Positions 8,332-16,631 of a DNA stretch of 32,993 nucleotides are shown here, in pieces. Source of the DNA: Pararhodospirillum oryzae (GTDB lineage: Bacteria > Pseudomonadota > Alphaproteobacteria > Rhodospirillales > Rhodospirillaceae). Within the stretch, counting starts at the first letter, position 1. The number at the start of each line of letters is the position of its first letter. Under the pieces are notes generated by a model. It did not search any database and was not told the DNA's origin. It saw nothing but the letters and a program-made list of their open reading frames with translations. The stretch is from assembly GCF_007992075.1 (NCBI RefSeq), contig NZ_BJZO01000049.1, positions 1 to 32,993 on the forward strand, written 5' to 3'. The translations under genes were made by a program, and so were the position numbers.

Positions 8332-8371
8332 CGGCCCGGGCGAAAGCGGCAACCGCCGCCTGCCCGGGCCG
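8332..8371 (-). repeat. Nested inverted repeat in the accD leader
   Basis: CGGCCCGGGC (8332-8341) and GCCCGGGCCG (8362-8371) are perfectly complementary over 10 bp and enclose a second small stem GCGG/CCGC with a CAA loop. In an accD transcript starting upstream this would make a very stable hairpin about 160 nt before the start codon. Confidence 0.45.
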
Positions 8372-8525
8372 TGGCACCCTAAAGCATTTCAAGCCCGAAC
8401 ACATCCGGTTGGGCGCTTCGAAAACAGCAAACAAACCACAACCGGAAGCCCGCCCGCCCCTTTTGGCGAGGGGCAGGACGCCCCTCTCCGGCCGGAGGAT
8501 CGAATCGGAGTCGGGCCACGCTCCC

Positions 8526-8555
8526 AACAAAAAGGGCCCGCTGTCAAGCGGGCCC
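8526..8555 (-). terminator. Rho-independent terminator after trpA
   Basis: On the minus strand GGGCCCGCT pairs with AGCGGGCCC (9 bp, 4-nt loop) and is followed by TTTTTGTT. It begins 20 nt after the trpA stop and closes the trpBA transcript before accD. Confidence 0.9.
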
Positions 8556-8575
8556 GAGGCGCTTCCAACAGGACC

Positions 8576-9391
8576 TTACGGCGCCGGCGCGCGCACGGCG
8601 TCGGCCAGCTCGCGCACGAAGCCCAGGGCATCGCCGCCTTCGGCCACGCGGCGCACGATGGCCGACCCCACCACGGCCGCGTCGGCCAGACGCGCGAAGC
8701 GGGCGGCCTGGGCCGGGGTCGAGATGCCAAAGCCGATGGCGACGGGCAACTCGGTGTGGGCGCGGATGTGCCGGACCATCTCGGCCACCGCGTCTTCCTG
8801 CGCCGCCTGGGCACCGGTGATGCCCGCGATCGACACATGATAAACGAAGCCGCTGGCGTCCTTCAGGATCATCGGCAGGCGGGCATCGTCCGAGGTCGGC
8901 GTGGTCAGGAAGATCAGGTGCAGGCCATGGGCGCGAAAGGCAGGCAGAACCTCGGCCGCTTCCTCGGGAGGAAGATCAACCAGGATCACGCCATCGGCAC
9001 CAGCCGCCACGGCATCGCGGGCGAACGCCTCGACACCGTACAGGTACACCGGATTGTAATACCCCATCAGGATGACAGGCGTCTCGTCGTCGCCGGCGCG
9101 AAAAGCGGCCACGGTTTCCAAGGTGCCATGCAAGGTCATGCCGCCTTGCAAGGCGCGCACGGCGGCGGCCTGGATGGCGGGACCGTCGGCCATGGGATCG
9201 GAAAAGGGCATGCCCAGTTCGATGATGTCGGCCCCGGCCTGGGGCAGGCCCTGCATCAACGAAAGAGCCGTGGCGTGATCGGGATCGCCGGCCATCATGT
9301 AGGTGACCAGCCCTCCCCGGCCCTCGGCCTTCAGGGCGGCGAAGCGGCGGGCCAGACGATCGGCGGCGGACGAAGCGGGGGCGCTGCTCAC
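8576..9391 (-). CDS. trpA: Tryptophan synthase alpha chain
   Basis: TrpA cleaves indole-3-glycerol phosphate to indole, which passes to TrpB through the alpha2-beta2 complex. The 271-residue TIM-barrel protein carries both catalytic acids in the segment [17 protein letters not shown]58 and D69, matching E49 and D60 of the Salmonella enzyme. The phosphate-binding segments VAIGFGIST and VVGSAIV are present near the C-terminus. The start is GTG at 9391, overlapping the trpB stop by 4 nt (GTGA), so synthesis is coupled to give equal subunits. A strong terminator follows. Confidence 0.97.
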   Translation of the reverse strand: MSSAPASSAADRLARRFAALKAEGRGGLVTYMMAGDPDHATALSLMQGLPQAGADIIELGMPFSDPMADGPAIQAAAVRALQGGMTLHGTLETVAAFRAGDDETPVILMGYYNPVYLYGVEAFARDAVAAGADGVILVDLPPEEAAEVLPAFRAHGLHLIFLTTPTSDDARLPMILKDASGFVYHVSIAGITGAQAAQEDAVAEMVRHIRAHTELPVAIGFGISTPAQAARFARLADAAVVGSAIVRRVAEGGDALGFVRELADAVRAPAP

Positions 9392-10614
9392 GACAGGTTC
9401 TCCTTCGCGCCAATGGCCTTGGCCACGGCCGCGATGTCCTTGTCACCGCGACCACTCATGTTGACGACGAGAATATGGTCCGCCGGCAGGCCCGGCGCGA
9501 TCTTGATGGCGTGGGCGACCGCGTGGCTGCTTTCCAGGGCCGGAATGATGCCTTCCAGCTGCGTCACCATCTGGAAGGCCTCGATGGCCTCGTCATCGGT
9601 GATGGGAACGTAGGAAACCCGGCCGGTATCCCTGAGCCAGGCATGTTCCGGCCCGACGCCCGGGTAATCCAGGCCGGCGGAAATGGAATGGGCCTCGGTG
9701 ATCTGGCCATCGGCGTCTTGCAAAAGATAGGTCCGGTTGCCGTGCAGCACCCCCGGACGCCCCCCGGCCATCGAGGCGGCATGATGCCTGTCCAGGCCCT
9801 CGCCGGCGGCCTCCACCCCGATCAGGGCCACGGAGGGATCGTCGAGGAAGGGGTGAAACATGCCGATGGCGTTGGATCCGCCGCCGACGCATGCCACCAC
9901 CGTGTCGGGAAGCCGGCCCTCGGCCGCCATGATCTGGGCCCGGGTTTCCTCGCCGATGACCTTTTGCAAGTCGCGGACCATGGCCGGATAGGGATGGGGC
10001 CCGGCCGCCGTCCCGATCAGGTAATAGGTGGATTCGACGTTGGTCACCCAGTCGCGCAGGGCTTCGTTCATGGCATCCTTGAGGGTGCCCGAGCCGCTGG
10101 TGACCGGACGGACCTCGGCGCCCAGCAGTTTCATGCGAAACACATTGGGCGCCTGCCGCTCGATGTCGGTGGCGCCCATGTAGACCACGCACGGCATGCC
10201 GAACAAGGCGCACACGGTGGCCGTGGCCACGCCGTGCTGACCGGCCCCGGTTTCGGCGATGATCCGGGTCTTGCCCATGCGCCGGGCTAGCAAAATCTGG
10301 CCCATGCAGTTATTAACCTTATGGGCACCAGTGTGATTCAAGTCCTCGCGTTTAAAATAAATCCGGGCCCCGCCCAATCGATCCGTCAACCGCTGCGCGA
10401 GAGTGATCGGGCTGGGACGACCAACATACGAAGACAGATAGCCCTGGAGTTCCGCCTGGAAAGCCGGATCGACCCGGGCGGAATCCCAGGCGCGTTCCAG
10501 ATCCAAGATCAGGGGCATGAGCGTTTCGGCCACGAAGCGGCCACCATAGGGACCGAAGCGTCCCCGGTCATCGGGACCGCCCCGATAGGTATTCAGGGTC
10601 TGGATCTGGGTCAT
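9388..10614 (-). CDS. trpB: Tryptophan synthase beta chain
   Basis: TrpB is the PLP enzyme that condenses indole with serine to make tryptophan. The 408-residue protein has the PLP-lysine motif HTGAHKVN (K99), the ETGAGQHG segment and the phosphate-binding GGGSNA loop. ATG 10614 is preferred, with AAGGA 6 nt upstream; the open frame continues to a GTG five codons earlier. trpF, which often precedes trpB, is not found here, as the next upstream gene is the divergent mraZ 805 bp away. No tryptophan-rich leader peptide or attenuator was seen upstream. Confidence 0.97.
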   Translation of the reverse strand: MTQIQTLNTYRGGPDDRGRFGPYGGRFVAETLMPLILDLERAWDSARVDPAFQAELQGYLSSYVGRPSPITLAQRLTDRLGGARIYFKREDLNHTGAHKVNNCMGQILLARRMGKTRIIAETGAGQHGVATATVCALFGMPCVVYMGATDIERQAPNVFRMKLLGAEVRPVTSGSGTLKDAMNEALRDWVTNVESTYYLIGTAAGPHPYPAMVRDLQKVIGEETRAQIMAAEGRLPDTVVACVGGGSNAIGMFHPFLDDPSVALIGVEAAGEGLDRHHAASMAGGRPGVLHGNRTYLLQDADGQITEAHSISAGLDYPGVGPEHAWLRDTGRVSYVPITDDEAIEAFQMVTQLEGIIPALESSHAVAHAIKIAPGLPADHILVVNMSGRGDKDIAAVAKAIGAKENLS

Positions 10615-10643
10615 GACATGTCCTTGCACCGGCGAAGGCCGTG

Positions 10644-10672
10644 GTTATAGCGCAGCCCCGTCCGGGGGGAAA
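10644..10672 (-). promoter_or_regulatory. Candidate trpB promoter
   Basis: On the minus strand a -10-like TATAAC (10649-10644) lies 17 nt downstream of TTTCCC (10672-10667), placing the transcript start about 23 nt before the trpB ATG. The -35 part sits inside the G-run tract 10664-10702. The -10 match is good, the -35 weak. Confidence 0.4.
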
Positions 10673-10702
10673 GAGGGGGGGGAGGTCGTGGGAAGGGGGG
10701 GG
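10664..10702 (+). repeat. G-run tract, potential G-quadruplex
   Basis: The plus strand carries G-runs of 6, 8, 3 and 8 bases (10664-10669, 10675-10682, 10690-10692, 10695-10702) with short loops, a pattern able to form a G-quadruplex. It is on the template strand for trpB and overlaps its candidate -35 region. Confidence 0.4.
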
Positions 10703-11292
10703 AGATCCGGTCAGGAATCGTAAGTGAGCAGCCCGCTGTTAGGGTTTTGTTAATATATTGCCCAAAAAGAAATCAAGTAATTCCCGCTTTGTCCAATTCA
10801 GCGAAATCGACACGAACCCTCTCCCTCCCCGACGTCGGCGCACGATCCCTCACCAAGGGAAGTGCTACCGGAAATTCCCCTTGGGGAAAATAATGCCCAC
10901 CGTCCTCTTGCGTCTACTTGCGACCCGACTAAAGGTAAAAAAAATCCCTGAATACGCGCTCATGGCGTAAAAGCACCCCTCCTTAGGGTTATCGCGCCCG
11001 CCTTTCGCCATAAGCCTTTGAGCGGAAAGAAATAGGCTTGCGGTGCGATACGCCGGGCTCCCGATGAACACGGCGCCCGGCGCGGCTGGGGATTCGGAGG
11101 CGCCGGGAAAGCTAGGCAAGGCCTGCCTATGCGATCAAAAAGAGAACAAAAAACGTACAAAAGCAGGTCAATCTCCAAGGTCAAAACAATTTTCTTTGTT
11201 TTTCAAGCAGAGGCGACTTTTTAAGCCGTTATTTTCACCAAGGGGCCCCAGGGGGTGGTTTTACCCAGGTATTCCTATCGAAGGCCATGCTC

Positions 11293-11317
11293 TCCCATTG
11301 ACGCCCACGCTTTCCCA
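11293..11317 (-). promoter_or_regulatory. MraZ operator: three TGGGN boxes at 10-bp spacing
   Basis: On the minus strand the sequence reads TGGGA-AAGCG-TGGGC-GTCAA-TGGGA. The three pentamers are at 11317-11313, 11307-11303 and 11297-11293, separated by exactly 5 nt, so they lie on one face of the helix. In E. coli MraZ represses its own operon through TGGGN direct repeats with 5-nt spacers, so this is very probably the autoregulatory site. A fourth, out-of-phase TGGGA is at 11339-11335. Confidence 0.8.
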
Positions 11318-11326
11318 TGAGATACC
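11298..11326 (+). promoter_or_regulatory. Candidate mraZ (dcw operon) promoter overlapping the MraZ boxes
   Basis: TTGACG (11298-11303) and GATACC (11321-11326) are separated by 17 nt. The -35 box and most of the spacer lie within the three TGGGN boxes, so bound MraZ would block RNA polymerase. Transcription would begin near 11333, giving a leader of about 87 nt before the mraZ ATG. The -35 match is 5 of 6, the -10 only 3 of 6. Confidence 0.5.
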
Positions 11327-11419
11327 ATGCCTCGTCCCAACGCATTTCCGAGTCCCCCCTCGCGACGGGCAACCGGGAAAGGGTGTGGCTGAAGGGCGTG
11401 AGGGGAAGGGGCCAGGGGC

Positions 11420-11860
11420 ATGCGGCCATTCATCGGCACCTATGAAAACAAGGTCGACCAGAAGGGGCGCGTGTCGGTTCCGGCAAAGTTCCGGGCCGTT
11501 TTGCAAGCGGAAGGGTACGCCAGCATCGTCGTGAGACCGGACCCCGAAAGGGGATGCATTGAGGGCTATGGCATGGATCGTCTGGAGCGCCTTTCCGACA
11601 TGACCCCGGACATCGTCAACCTGGGCGATCCGAACGCAGCACCCGCGTATCAGATTTTGGCGGAATCCGAGGAATTGACCTTCGACCCCAATGGCCGGGT
11701 GTTGATCCCGGCATGGATGCTGGAAGCGGCCGGTATTTCGGACAGCGCGGTTTTCGTGGGCCTGGGCCGGGTGTTCCAGATCTGGAACCCGGCGGCGCAC
11801 GCGACCTTCCGCGCCACCCAGCTCCGTCCGGCCGCCCAGGCGCGGGGAACTGGCGCATGA
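11420..11860 (+). CDS. mraZ: Transcriptional regulator MraZ
   Basis: MraZ is the conserved DNA-binding protein that heads the dcw cluster and represses it. The 146-residue product has two AbrB/SpoVT-like half motifs, [13 protein letters not shown] (13-25) and [12 protein letters not shown] (89-100), as in all MraZ proteins, which form ring oligomers that bind repeated TGGGN boxes. Such boxes lie about 100 bp upstream. AGGGG directly precedes the ATG. Its stop overlaps the rsmH start by 4 nt (ATGA). Confidence 0.96.
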   Translation: MRPFIGTYENKVDQKGRVSVPAKFRAVLQAEGYASIVVRPDPERGCIEGYGMDRLERLSDMTPDIVNLGDPNAAPAYQILAESEELTFDPNGRVLIPAWMLEAAGISDSAVFVGLGRVFQIWNPAAHATFRATQLRPAAQARGTGA

Positions 11861-12951
11861 ACGGCTCTCCCCTTCCCTCCCCTTCCTTGACCGATCCCCA
11901 CGGCACCGACGCCGAGGCCGGGCACATCCCGGTGATGCGCGCCGAGATCGTCGCGGCCCTGGCCGTGCGCGAGGGGGGGGCTTACGTGGATGGCACCTTC
12001 GGCGCCGGCGGCTACAGCCAGGCGATCCTCTCGGCCGCGCCGTGCCGGGTGTGGGCCATCGACCGCGATCCCGGCGCGATTCCCCGGGCCCGGGCCCTGG
12101 GCGCCCGGTGGGACGACCGCCTGGCCTTGCTGCCCGGCTGCTTTGGCGCCATGGACACGCTGCTGGCGGAACGGGGCATCGGCCTGGTGGACGGGGTGGT
12201 CCTGGACATCGGCGTGTCGTCGATGCAGATCGACCAGCCCGACCGGGGGTTCTCGTTTCGCCTTGACGGCCCCCTTGACATGCGCATGGGGGACCAGGGT
12301 CCCACGGCCGCCGATCTGGTCAACACCCTGGACGAATCGACCCTGGCCGACATTCTGTTCTTCCTGGGCGAGGAACGGGCCGCCCGGCGGGTGGCCCGGG
12401 CCGTGGTCGAACGCCGCGCCGAGGCTCCTTTTACCCGCACCGCCGAGCTGGCCTCCGTCATCCGGAGCGTTGTGCGCAAAAGCGCCGACGGGATCGACCC
12501 GGCCACCCGGTCCTTCCAGGCGCTGCGCATCGCGGTCAACGACGAGCTGGGCGAGCTGGCGCGCGGCCTGCGCGCCGCCGAGCGCGTGCTGGCCCCGGGC
12601 GGACGCCTGGTCGTGGTCTCGTTCCATTCGCTGGAAGACCGTCTGGTCAAAACCTTCCTGCGCCAGCGCGCCGGCCACGCCCAGGGCTTCAGCCGCCACC
12701 TTCCCCCCACCGCCCCGGGCCAGGAAGCCGAGCCAACCTTTACCCTGGTCGAACGCCGCGCCCTGGCGCCGTCGGCCGAGGAAGCCCGGCGTAACCCGCG
12801 CGCCCGCTCGGCGCGCCTGCGCGTGGCCGAACGCACCCATCGGCCGTGCCCCCCCTCTTCCCCCCCTGCCGCGGCCAAGGGCGTGCCCGGTTCCCTGGAC
12901 GCGCTGTTTGCCGCCTCTCTTCTTTCTGCCCGCCCCGGAGAGTCCCGATGA
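11857..12951 (+). CDS. rsmH: 16S rRNA (cytosine-1402-N4)-methyltransferase RsmH
   Basis: RsmH (MraW) uses S-adenosylmethionine to methylate N4 of C1402 in the 16S rRNA decoding centre. The 364-residue protein shows the HIPVM start motif, the SAM-binding [10 protein letters not shown] loop (45-54), [11 protein letters not shown] and PLDMRM segments, and the [10 protein letters not shown] motif. The ATG at 11857 overlaps mraZ by 4 nt; the same frame stays open upstream inside mraZ but is not used. It has a basic, Pro/Ala-rich C-terminal end and overlaps ftsL by 4 nt. Confidence 0.96.
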   Translation: MNGSPLPSPSLTDPHGTDAEAGHIPVMRAEIVAALAVREGGAYVDGTFGAGGYSQAILSAAPCRVWAIDRDPGAIPRARALGARWDDRLALLPGCFGAMDTLLAERGIGLVDGVVLDIGVSSMQIDQPDRGFSFRLDGPLDMRMGDQGPTAADLVNTLDESTLADILFFLGEERAARRVARAVVERRAEAPFTRTAELASVIRSVVRKSADGIDPATRSFQALRIAVNDELGELARGLRAAERVLAPGGRLVVVSFHSLEDRLVKTFLRQRAGHAQGFSRHLPPTAPGQEAEPTFTLVERRALAPSAEEARRNPRARSARLRVAERTHRPCPPSSPPAAAKGVPGSLDALFAASLLSARPGESR

Positions 12952-13373
12952 TCCGCGCCAGCCATCTTGTGTGGGGTGCCCTGATCATGTCGGTCGGCAC
13001 CGGCCTTTTCCTGGTCGCCAACGAGGTCGGTGCCCGGGAAAAGGAACTGAACCGCCTGCACGCCGAAATCCGCCGCACCACCGAATCCATCCACGTCTTG
13101 CGCGCGGAATGGAGCTTCCTGAACGATCCGTCGCGTCTGGAGCGGCTGGCCGATGCCCACCTCGGCCTCAAGCCCGTGCGCCCTGATCAGTACGTGAGCC
13201 TGAGCCAGCTGCCCTACGCCCCCCTGGCCAGCGCCCCCGCGCCCGACGAGACCCCCGCGCTCGCGGCCCAGCCCACGCCCGCGCCCCGCGCCAAGCCGGC
13301 GCCGCCCCGAACCGTGGCGTCGCGCCCGGCCTTGCCCCAGCCCACCTTGGCAACCTTGGGAGGGGGACGATGA
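12948..13373 (+). CDS. ftsL: Cell division protein FtsL
   Basis: FtsL is a small bitopic membrane protein that, with FtsB and FtsQ, controls activation of the FtsW-FtsI synthase. The 141-residue product has one membrane helix (about 5-24) and a periplasmic coiled coil (about 27-58). The [19 protein letters not shown] segment (58-76) is typical of alphaproteobacterial FtsL. The last 50 residues are Pro/Ala-rich, longer than in E. coli. Sequence identity in this family is low, so the call rests on topology, size and position between rsmH and ftsI. It overlaps both neighbours by 4 nt (ATGA). Confidence 0.9.
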   Translation: MIRASHLVWGALIMSVGTGLFLVANEVGAREKELNRLHAEIRRTTESIHVLRAEWSFLNDPSRLERLADAHLGLKPVRPDQYVSLSQLPYAPLASAPAPDETPALAAQPTPAPRAKPAPPRTVASRPALPQPTLATLGGGR

Positions 13374-15166
13374 TCGGTCCCTTCAAAACCCGCCGGCGCC
13401 CCTTCGCCTATCCGGGCGAGGAAATCCGTCTGACCGGCGACACCCCCAGCCCGCGCCCCACCCGCGAGCCCGACGCCAGCACCAAGGGGCTGGAAACCGG
13501 CCGCCTGCGCCTGCTGGTCACGGCCTGCCTGTTCGGCCTGGCCTTTTCGGTGATCACCGGGCGCCTTGTGCAACTGATGGTCCTGTCGTCCACCGGCACC
13601 AGCACCGTGGCCACCCCCAGCGAGGCGCCGCCCCTGGAGGCGCGCATGGCCCGCGCCGACATCGTGGACCGCAACGGCCTGGTGCTGGCCACCAACCTGC
13701 CCACGGTCAACCTGGTGGCCGACACCCGGGCCGTGCCCGAACGCGACCTGATGCGGGCGATCCGGGTGCTGCCGACCTTGTTTCCCGACCTGACCAGCGA
13801 GGAACTGGCCGATCGCCTGGTCCCCGGCCGGGCGTTTGTGTACCTGCGGCGCAACCTGACCCCCATCGAGCAGCAGGCCGTCAACGACCTGGGCATTCCG
13901 GGCCTGCATTTCGAGCGGGCCGAACGGCGTGTCTACCCCGCCGGGCGCCTGGTCGCGCATGTGGTGGGCGCCACCGACATCGACAACCAGGGCATCGCCG
14001 GCATCGAGGATGCCTTCGACGATCGGCTTTCTTCCTCGGAAAAGCCCCTGCGGCTGTCAATCGACCTGCGCTTGCAGCACGCCGCCCACCAGGTGCTGAG
14101 CGACGCCATCGATCATTTCGAAGCCATTGGCGGCGCGGCCCTGGTCATGGATGTCCACACGGCCGAAGTGCTGGCGATGGTCTCCCTGCCCGACTACGAG
14201 CCGGAAAAAATCGGCGAGGCCAGCGAGGACGCCCGGTTCAACCGCGCCACCCTCGGCGTGTACGAGTTGGGATCGGTTTTCAAGGTTTTCAACACCGCGC
14301 TCGCGCTCGACGCCGGCCTTCCCCTGACCGACACCTTCGACGCCGCCAAGCCCATCCGCATCGCGCGGTTCACCATCACCGATTTCCACCCGGAACGGCG
14401 CGCCTTGTCGATTCCGGAAATCCTCATGCACTCGTCCAACATCGGGTCGGCGCGCATGGCCATGGTGGTCGGGCCCGAGCGCCAGCAGGCGTTCTTGAAG
14501 CGCATGGGCCTGCTGGACCCGATCCCCTTCGAGCTCCCCGAGGTTGGCCGCCCGCTGGTGCCCCAGGTATGGCGCGACATCAACGCCATGACCATTTCCT
14601 TTGGCCATGGCCTGTCGGTGACGCCGCTCCACCTGATCACCGGGGTTTCCGCCCTGATCAACGGCGGCACCTTGCATCCCCCCACCTTGCTCAAGACCGA
14701 CCCCGCCACCATGCCCCCGGGCCAGAAGGTGTTTAGCGAGCAAAACAGCATGCGGTTGCGTGCCATGATGCGTCTGGTGGTCGAGGGCGGTTCGGGCCGC
14801 AACGCCGACGTCGAAGGCTATTACGTGGGGGGCAAAACCGGATCGGCCGAAAAGCAGCTGAAGGGCGGCGGCTACGCCAAGGATTCCGTGCTGACCTCGT
14901 TTATAGCCGGATTCCCCATATCCGATCCCCAGTACGTGGTGCTGGTGATCTTGGATGACCCCAAGGCGGTCAAGGGTACCTATGGCTTTCGCACCGCCGG
15001 CTGGAACGCGACCCCGGCCGCCGGCCGCCTGATCGCCGAGGTGGCGCCTCTCCTGGGCGTCACCCCCACCCATCATTCGCCCGAGGGGCATTTTGACGCG
15101 ACCGTGATCCGCCAGGTTGGTCTCAAGGTCGAGGACGGGGAGGACAAGCACCTTGCGGCTCGCTGA
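13370..15166 (+). CDS. ftsI: Septal peptidoglycan transpeptidase FtsI (PBP3)
   Basis: FtsI is the division-specific class B penicillin-binding protein that cross-links septal peptidoglycan with FtsW. The 598-residue protein has a 46-residue basic cytoplasmic segment, one membrane helix (about 47-66), a dimerisation/pedestal domain, and a transpeptidase domain. Its three motifs are complete: SxxK as SVFK with catalytic S302, SxN as SSN (355-357), and KTG (489-491). It overlaps ftsL by 4 nt. The 3' end overlaps murE by 14 nt and contains the murE ribosome site. Confidence 0.96.
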   Translation: MIGPFKTRRRPFAYPGEEIRLTGDTPSPRPTREPDASTKGLETGRLRLLVTACLFGLAFSVITGRLVQLMVLSSTGTSTVATPSEAPPLEARMARADIVDRNGLVLATNLPTVNLVADTRAVPERDLMRAIRVLPTLFPDLTSEELADRLVPGRAFVYLRRNLTPIEQQAVNDLGIPGLHFERAERRVYPAGRLVAHVVGATDIDNQGIAGIEDAFDDRLSSSEKPLRLSIDLRLQHAAHQVLSDAIDHFEAIGGAALVMDVHTAEVLAMVSLPDYEPEKIGEASEDARFNRATLGVYELGSVFKVFNTALALDAGLPLTDTFDAAKPIRIARFTITDFHPERRALSIPEILMHSSNIGSARMAMVVGPERQQAFLKRMGLLDPIPFELPEVGRPLVPQVWRDINAMTISFGHGLSVTPLHLITGVSALINGGTLHPPTLLKTDPATMPPGQKVFSEQNSMRLRAMMRLVVEGGSGRNADVEGYYVGGKTGSAEKQLKGGGYAKDSVLTSFIAGFPISDPQYVVLVILDDPKAVKGTYGFRTAGWNATPAAGRLIAEVAPLLGVTPTHHSPEGHFDATVIRQVGLKVEDGEDKHLAAR

Positions 15167-16631
15167 CATCGGCACGCTTCTGGGATTGCCCCCGGTTTCC
15201 TCCGACCGGGCGTCGCTGGCCGTGGCCGGCTTGAGCGCTGATTCGCGCGCGATCAAGCCGGGCTGGCTGTTCGCGGCCCTGCCCGGCACCCAGGTCGATG
15301 GCCGCGCCTTCGTGCCCCAGGCCCTGGCCGCCGGAGCCATCGCGGTGCTGGCGCCCCCTGGCACGGACCTGCCGCCCGGCGCCGATGCCTGGCTTTTTGC
15401 CCACCCCGAGCCCCGCCGCGCCCTGGCCCGACTGGCGGGCGCGTTCTTCGCGCCCCAGCCGGCCCCGGTGGTCGCGGTGACCGGGACCAATGGCAAGACC
15501 TCGACCGTCACCTTCGCCGCCGCCTTGTGGCGGGCCCTGGGGCGGCCGGGCGCGACCAGCGTGGGCACCTTGGGCGTGCACGGGGCGGGCCTGGACCGGC
15601 CGGGCCGCCTGACGACCCCCGATCCGGTGGCCCTGCACGCCGCCCTGGCGGACATTGCCCGCGCAGGGGGCGGGCCGGTGGCGCTGGAAGCGTCGTCGCA
15701 CGGGCTGGAGCAAGACCGCCTGGCCGGCCTGGTGGTGCAGGCGGCCGCGCTCACCAACATCACCCGCGATCACCTGGACCATCACGGATCCATGGAGGCC
15801 TACCGCGCCGCCAAGACCCGCTTGTTTTCGGATGTGCTGGTCGCGGGGGGCACGGCCGTGCTCAACGCCGACATCCCGGAAACGAGCGCCATCGAGGCCG
15901 TGTGCCGGGACCGCTCCTTGCGGGTGTTCCGCTACGGGGAAAACGGCGCCGAAATCCGCCTGCGCACGCGCACGCCCACCGCCCACGGCCAGGTCCTGGC
16001 GCTGGAGGTGCTGGGCCACGACGCCACGGTGACCCTGCCGCTGGCCGGTGCCTTCCAGGCCATGAACGCCCTGGCCGCCCTCGGGCTGGTGCTGGGCTGC
16101 GAGGACCGGCCCGAGGACATGGTGGTTCGGGCGGTAAACGCCCTGGAAACGCTTTCGGGCGTGCCCGGGCGGCTGGAAAACGTGGCCCGTCGCGCCAACG
16201 GCGCCGCCGTGTACGTGGACTACGCCCACACCCCGGATGCCCTGGAAACCGTGCTTCGCGCCCTGCGCCCCCACGCCACCGGACGGCTGGTGTGCGTGTT
16301 TGGCTGCGGCGGCGATCGCGATACCGGCAAGCGCCCGTTGATGGGGCGCCTGGCCGCCACCCTGGCCGACCGGGTGATCGTGACCGACGACAACCCGCGC
16401 TCGGAGGATCCGGCGGCGATCCGCGCCCAGATCCTGGCCGCGTGCCCGGGAGCCACCGAAATCGGCGACCGTGCCCAGGCCATTCGCGTGGCCGTGGCGG
16501 ACCTGGCGGCGGGGGACCTGCTGGTGATCGCGGGCAAGGGGCATGAAACCGGCCAGACCGTGGCCGGCGTCACCCATCCCTTCTGCGACCGGACCCATGC
16601 CCAAGACGCGGTGGCGGAGGCCGACACATGA
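15153..16631 (+). CDS. murE: UDP-MurNAc-L-Ala-D-Glu:meso-diaminopimelate ligase
   Basis: MurE adds the third amino acid to the peptidoglycan stem peptide, using ATP in the cytoplasm. The 492-residue protein has the Mur-ligase P-loop GTNGKTS (111-117) and the DNPR motif (413-416) that marks enzymes specific for meso-diaminopimelate, as expected for a Gram-negative wall. The start is taken as TTG 15153 because GGGGAGGA lies 8 nt upstream, inside ftsI, and the N-terminus then aligns with homologues. An earlier in-frame TTG (15117) has no such site. It overlaps ftsI by 14 nt and murF by 4 nt. Confidence 0.95.
   Translation: MRLADIGTLLGLPPVSSDRASLAVAGLSADSRAIKPGWLFAALPGTQVDGRAFVPQALAAGAIAVLAPPGTDLPPGADAWLFAHPEPRRALARLAGAFFAPQPAPVVAVTGTNGKTSTVTFAAALWRALGRPGATSVGTLGVHGAGLDRPGRLTTPDPVALHAALADIARAGGGPVALEASSHGLEQDRLAGLVVQAAALTNITRDHLDHHGSMEAYRAAKTRLFSDVLVAGGTAVLNADIPETSAIEAVCRDRSLRVFRYGENGAEIRLRTRTPTAHGQVLALEVLGHDATVTLPLAGAFQAMNALAALGLVLGCEDRPEDMVVRAVNALETLSGVPGRLENVARRANGAAVYVDYAHTPDALETVLRALRPHATGRLVCVFGCGGDRDTGKRPLMGRLAATLADRVIVTDDNPRSEDPAAIRAQILAACPGATEIGDRAQAIRVAVADLAAGDLLVIAGKGHETGQTVAGVTHPFCDRTHAQDAVAEADT

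Larger units (their letters stand above)
8171..8575. other. accD leader region between trpA and accD (no gene)
   Basis: This 405-bp stretch holds no supportable gene. From the accD side it contains a minus-strand TTGACG (8317-8312) that could be a -35 box, although a good -10 is not seen at the right distance. It also has a nested inverted repeat (8332-8371), a 7-bp hairpin GAGGGGC/GCCCCTC (8468-8486), and the trpA terminator (8526-8555). The long structured leader suggests that accD is transcribed on its own and may be controlled through its 5' UTR. Confidence 0.5.
10615..11419. other. Divergent control region between trpB and mraZ
   Basis: This is the largest gene-free stretch (805 bp), with several AT-rich segments. 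From left to right it has the trpB promoter and G-run tract, a TTCCCC/GGGGAA hairpin (10875-10888), and a minus-strand 32-codon open frame (10963-10865) behind a TAAGGAGG site. Then come inverted repeats AAGCCT/AGGCTT (11012-11039), CGCCGGGC/GCCCGGCG (11051-11082) and TAGGCA/TGCCTA near 11113-11130. Next is an AT-rich block (11130-11240) with a weak promoter-like TTGTTT-17-TTTTAA (11196-11224). The mraZ promoter with MraZ boxes (11293-11326) ends the list. No confident gene or known RNA family is recognised. Confidence 0.6.

Noticed and set aside
10758-10970. A 70-codon plus-strand frame between trpB and mraZ
   Set aside because: It has a TTG start, no ribosome site, no recognisable similarity, and lies in an AT-rich control region.
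11221-11235. A TTAA-N7-TTTT sequence resembling a CtrA box upstream of mraZ
   Set aside because: The second half-site has two mismatches to the TTAA-N7-TTAA consensus, too weak in an AT-rich stretch.
11043-11534. A 163-codon plus-strand frame overlapping mraZ
   Set aside because: It overlaps mraZ and its operator in another frame and has no conserved motif.
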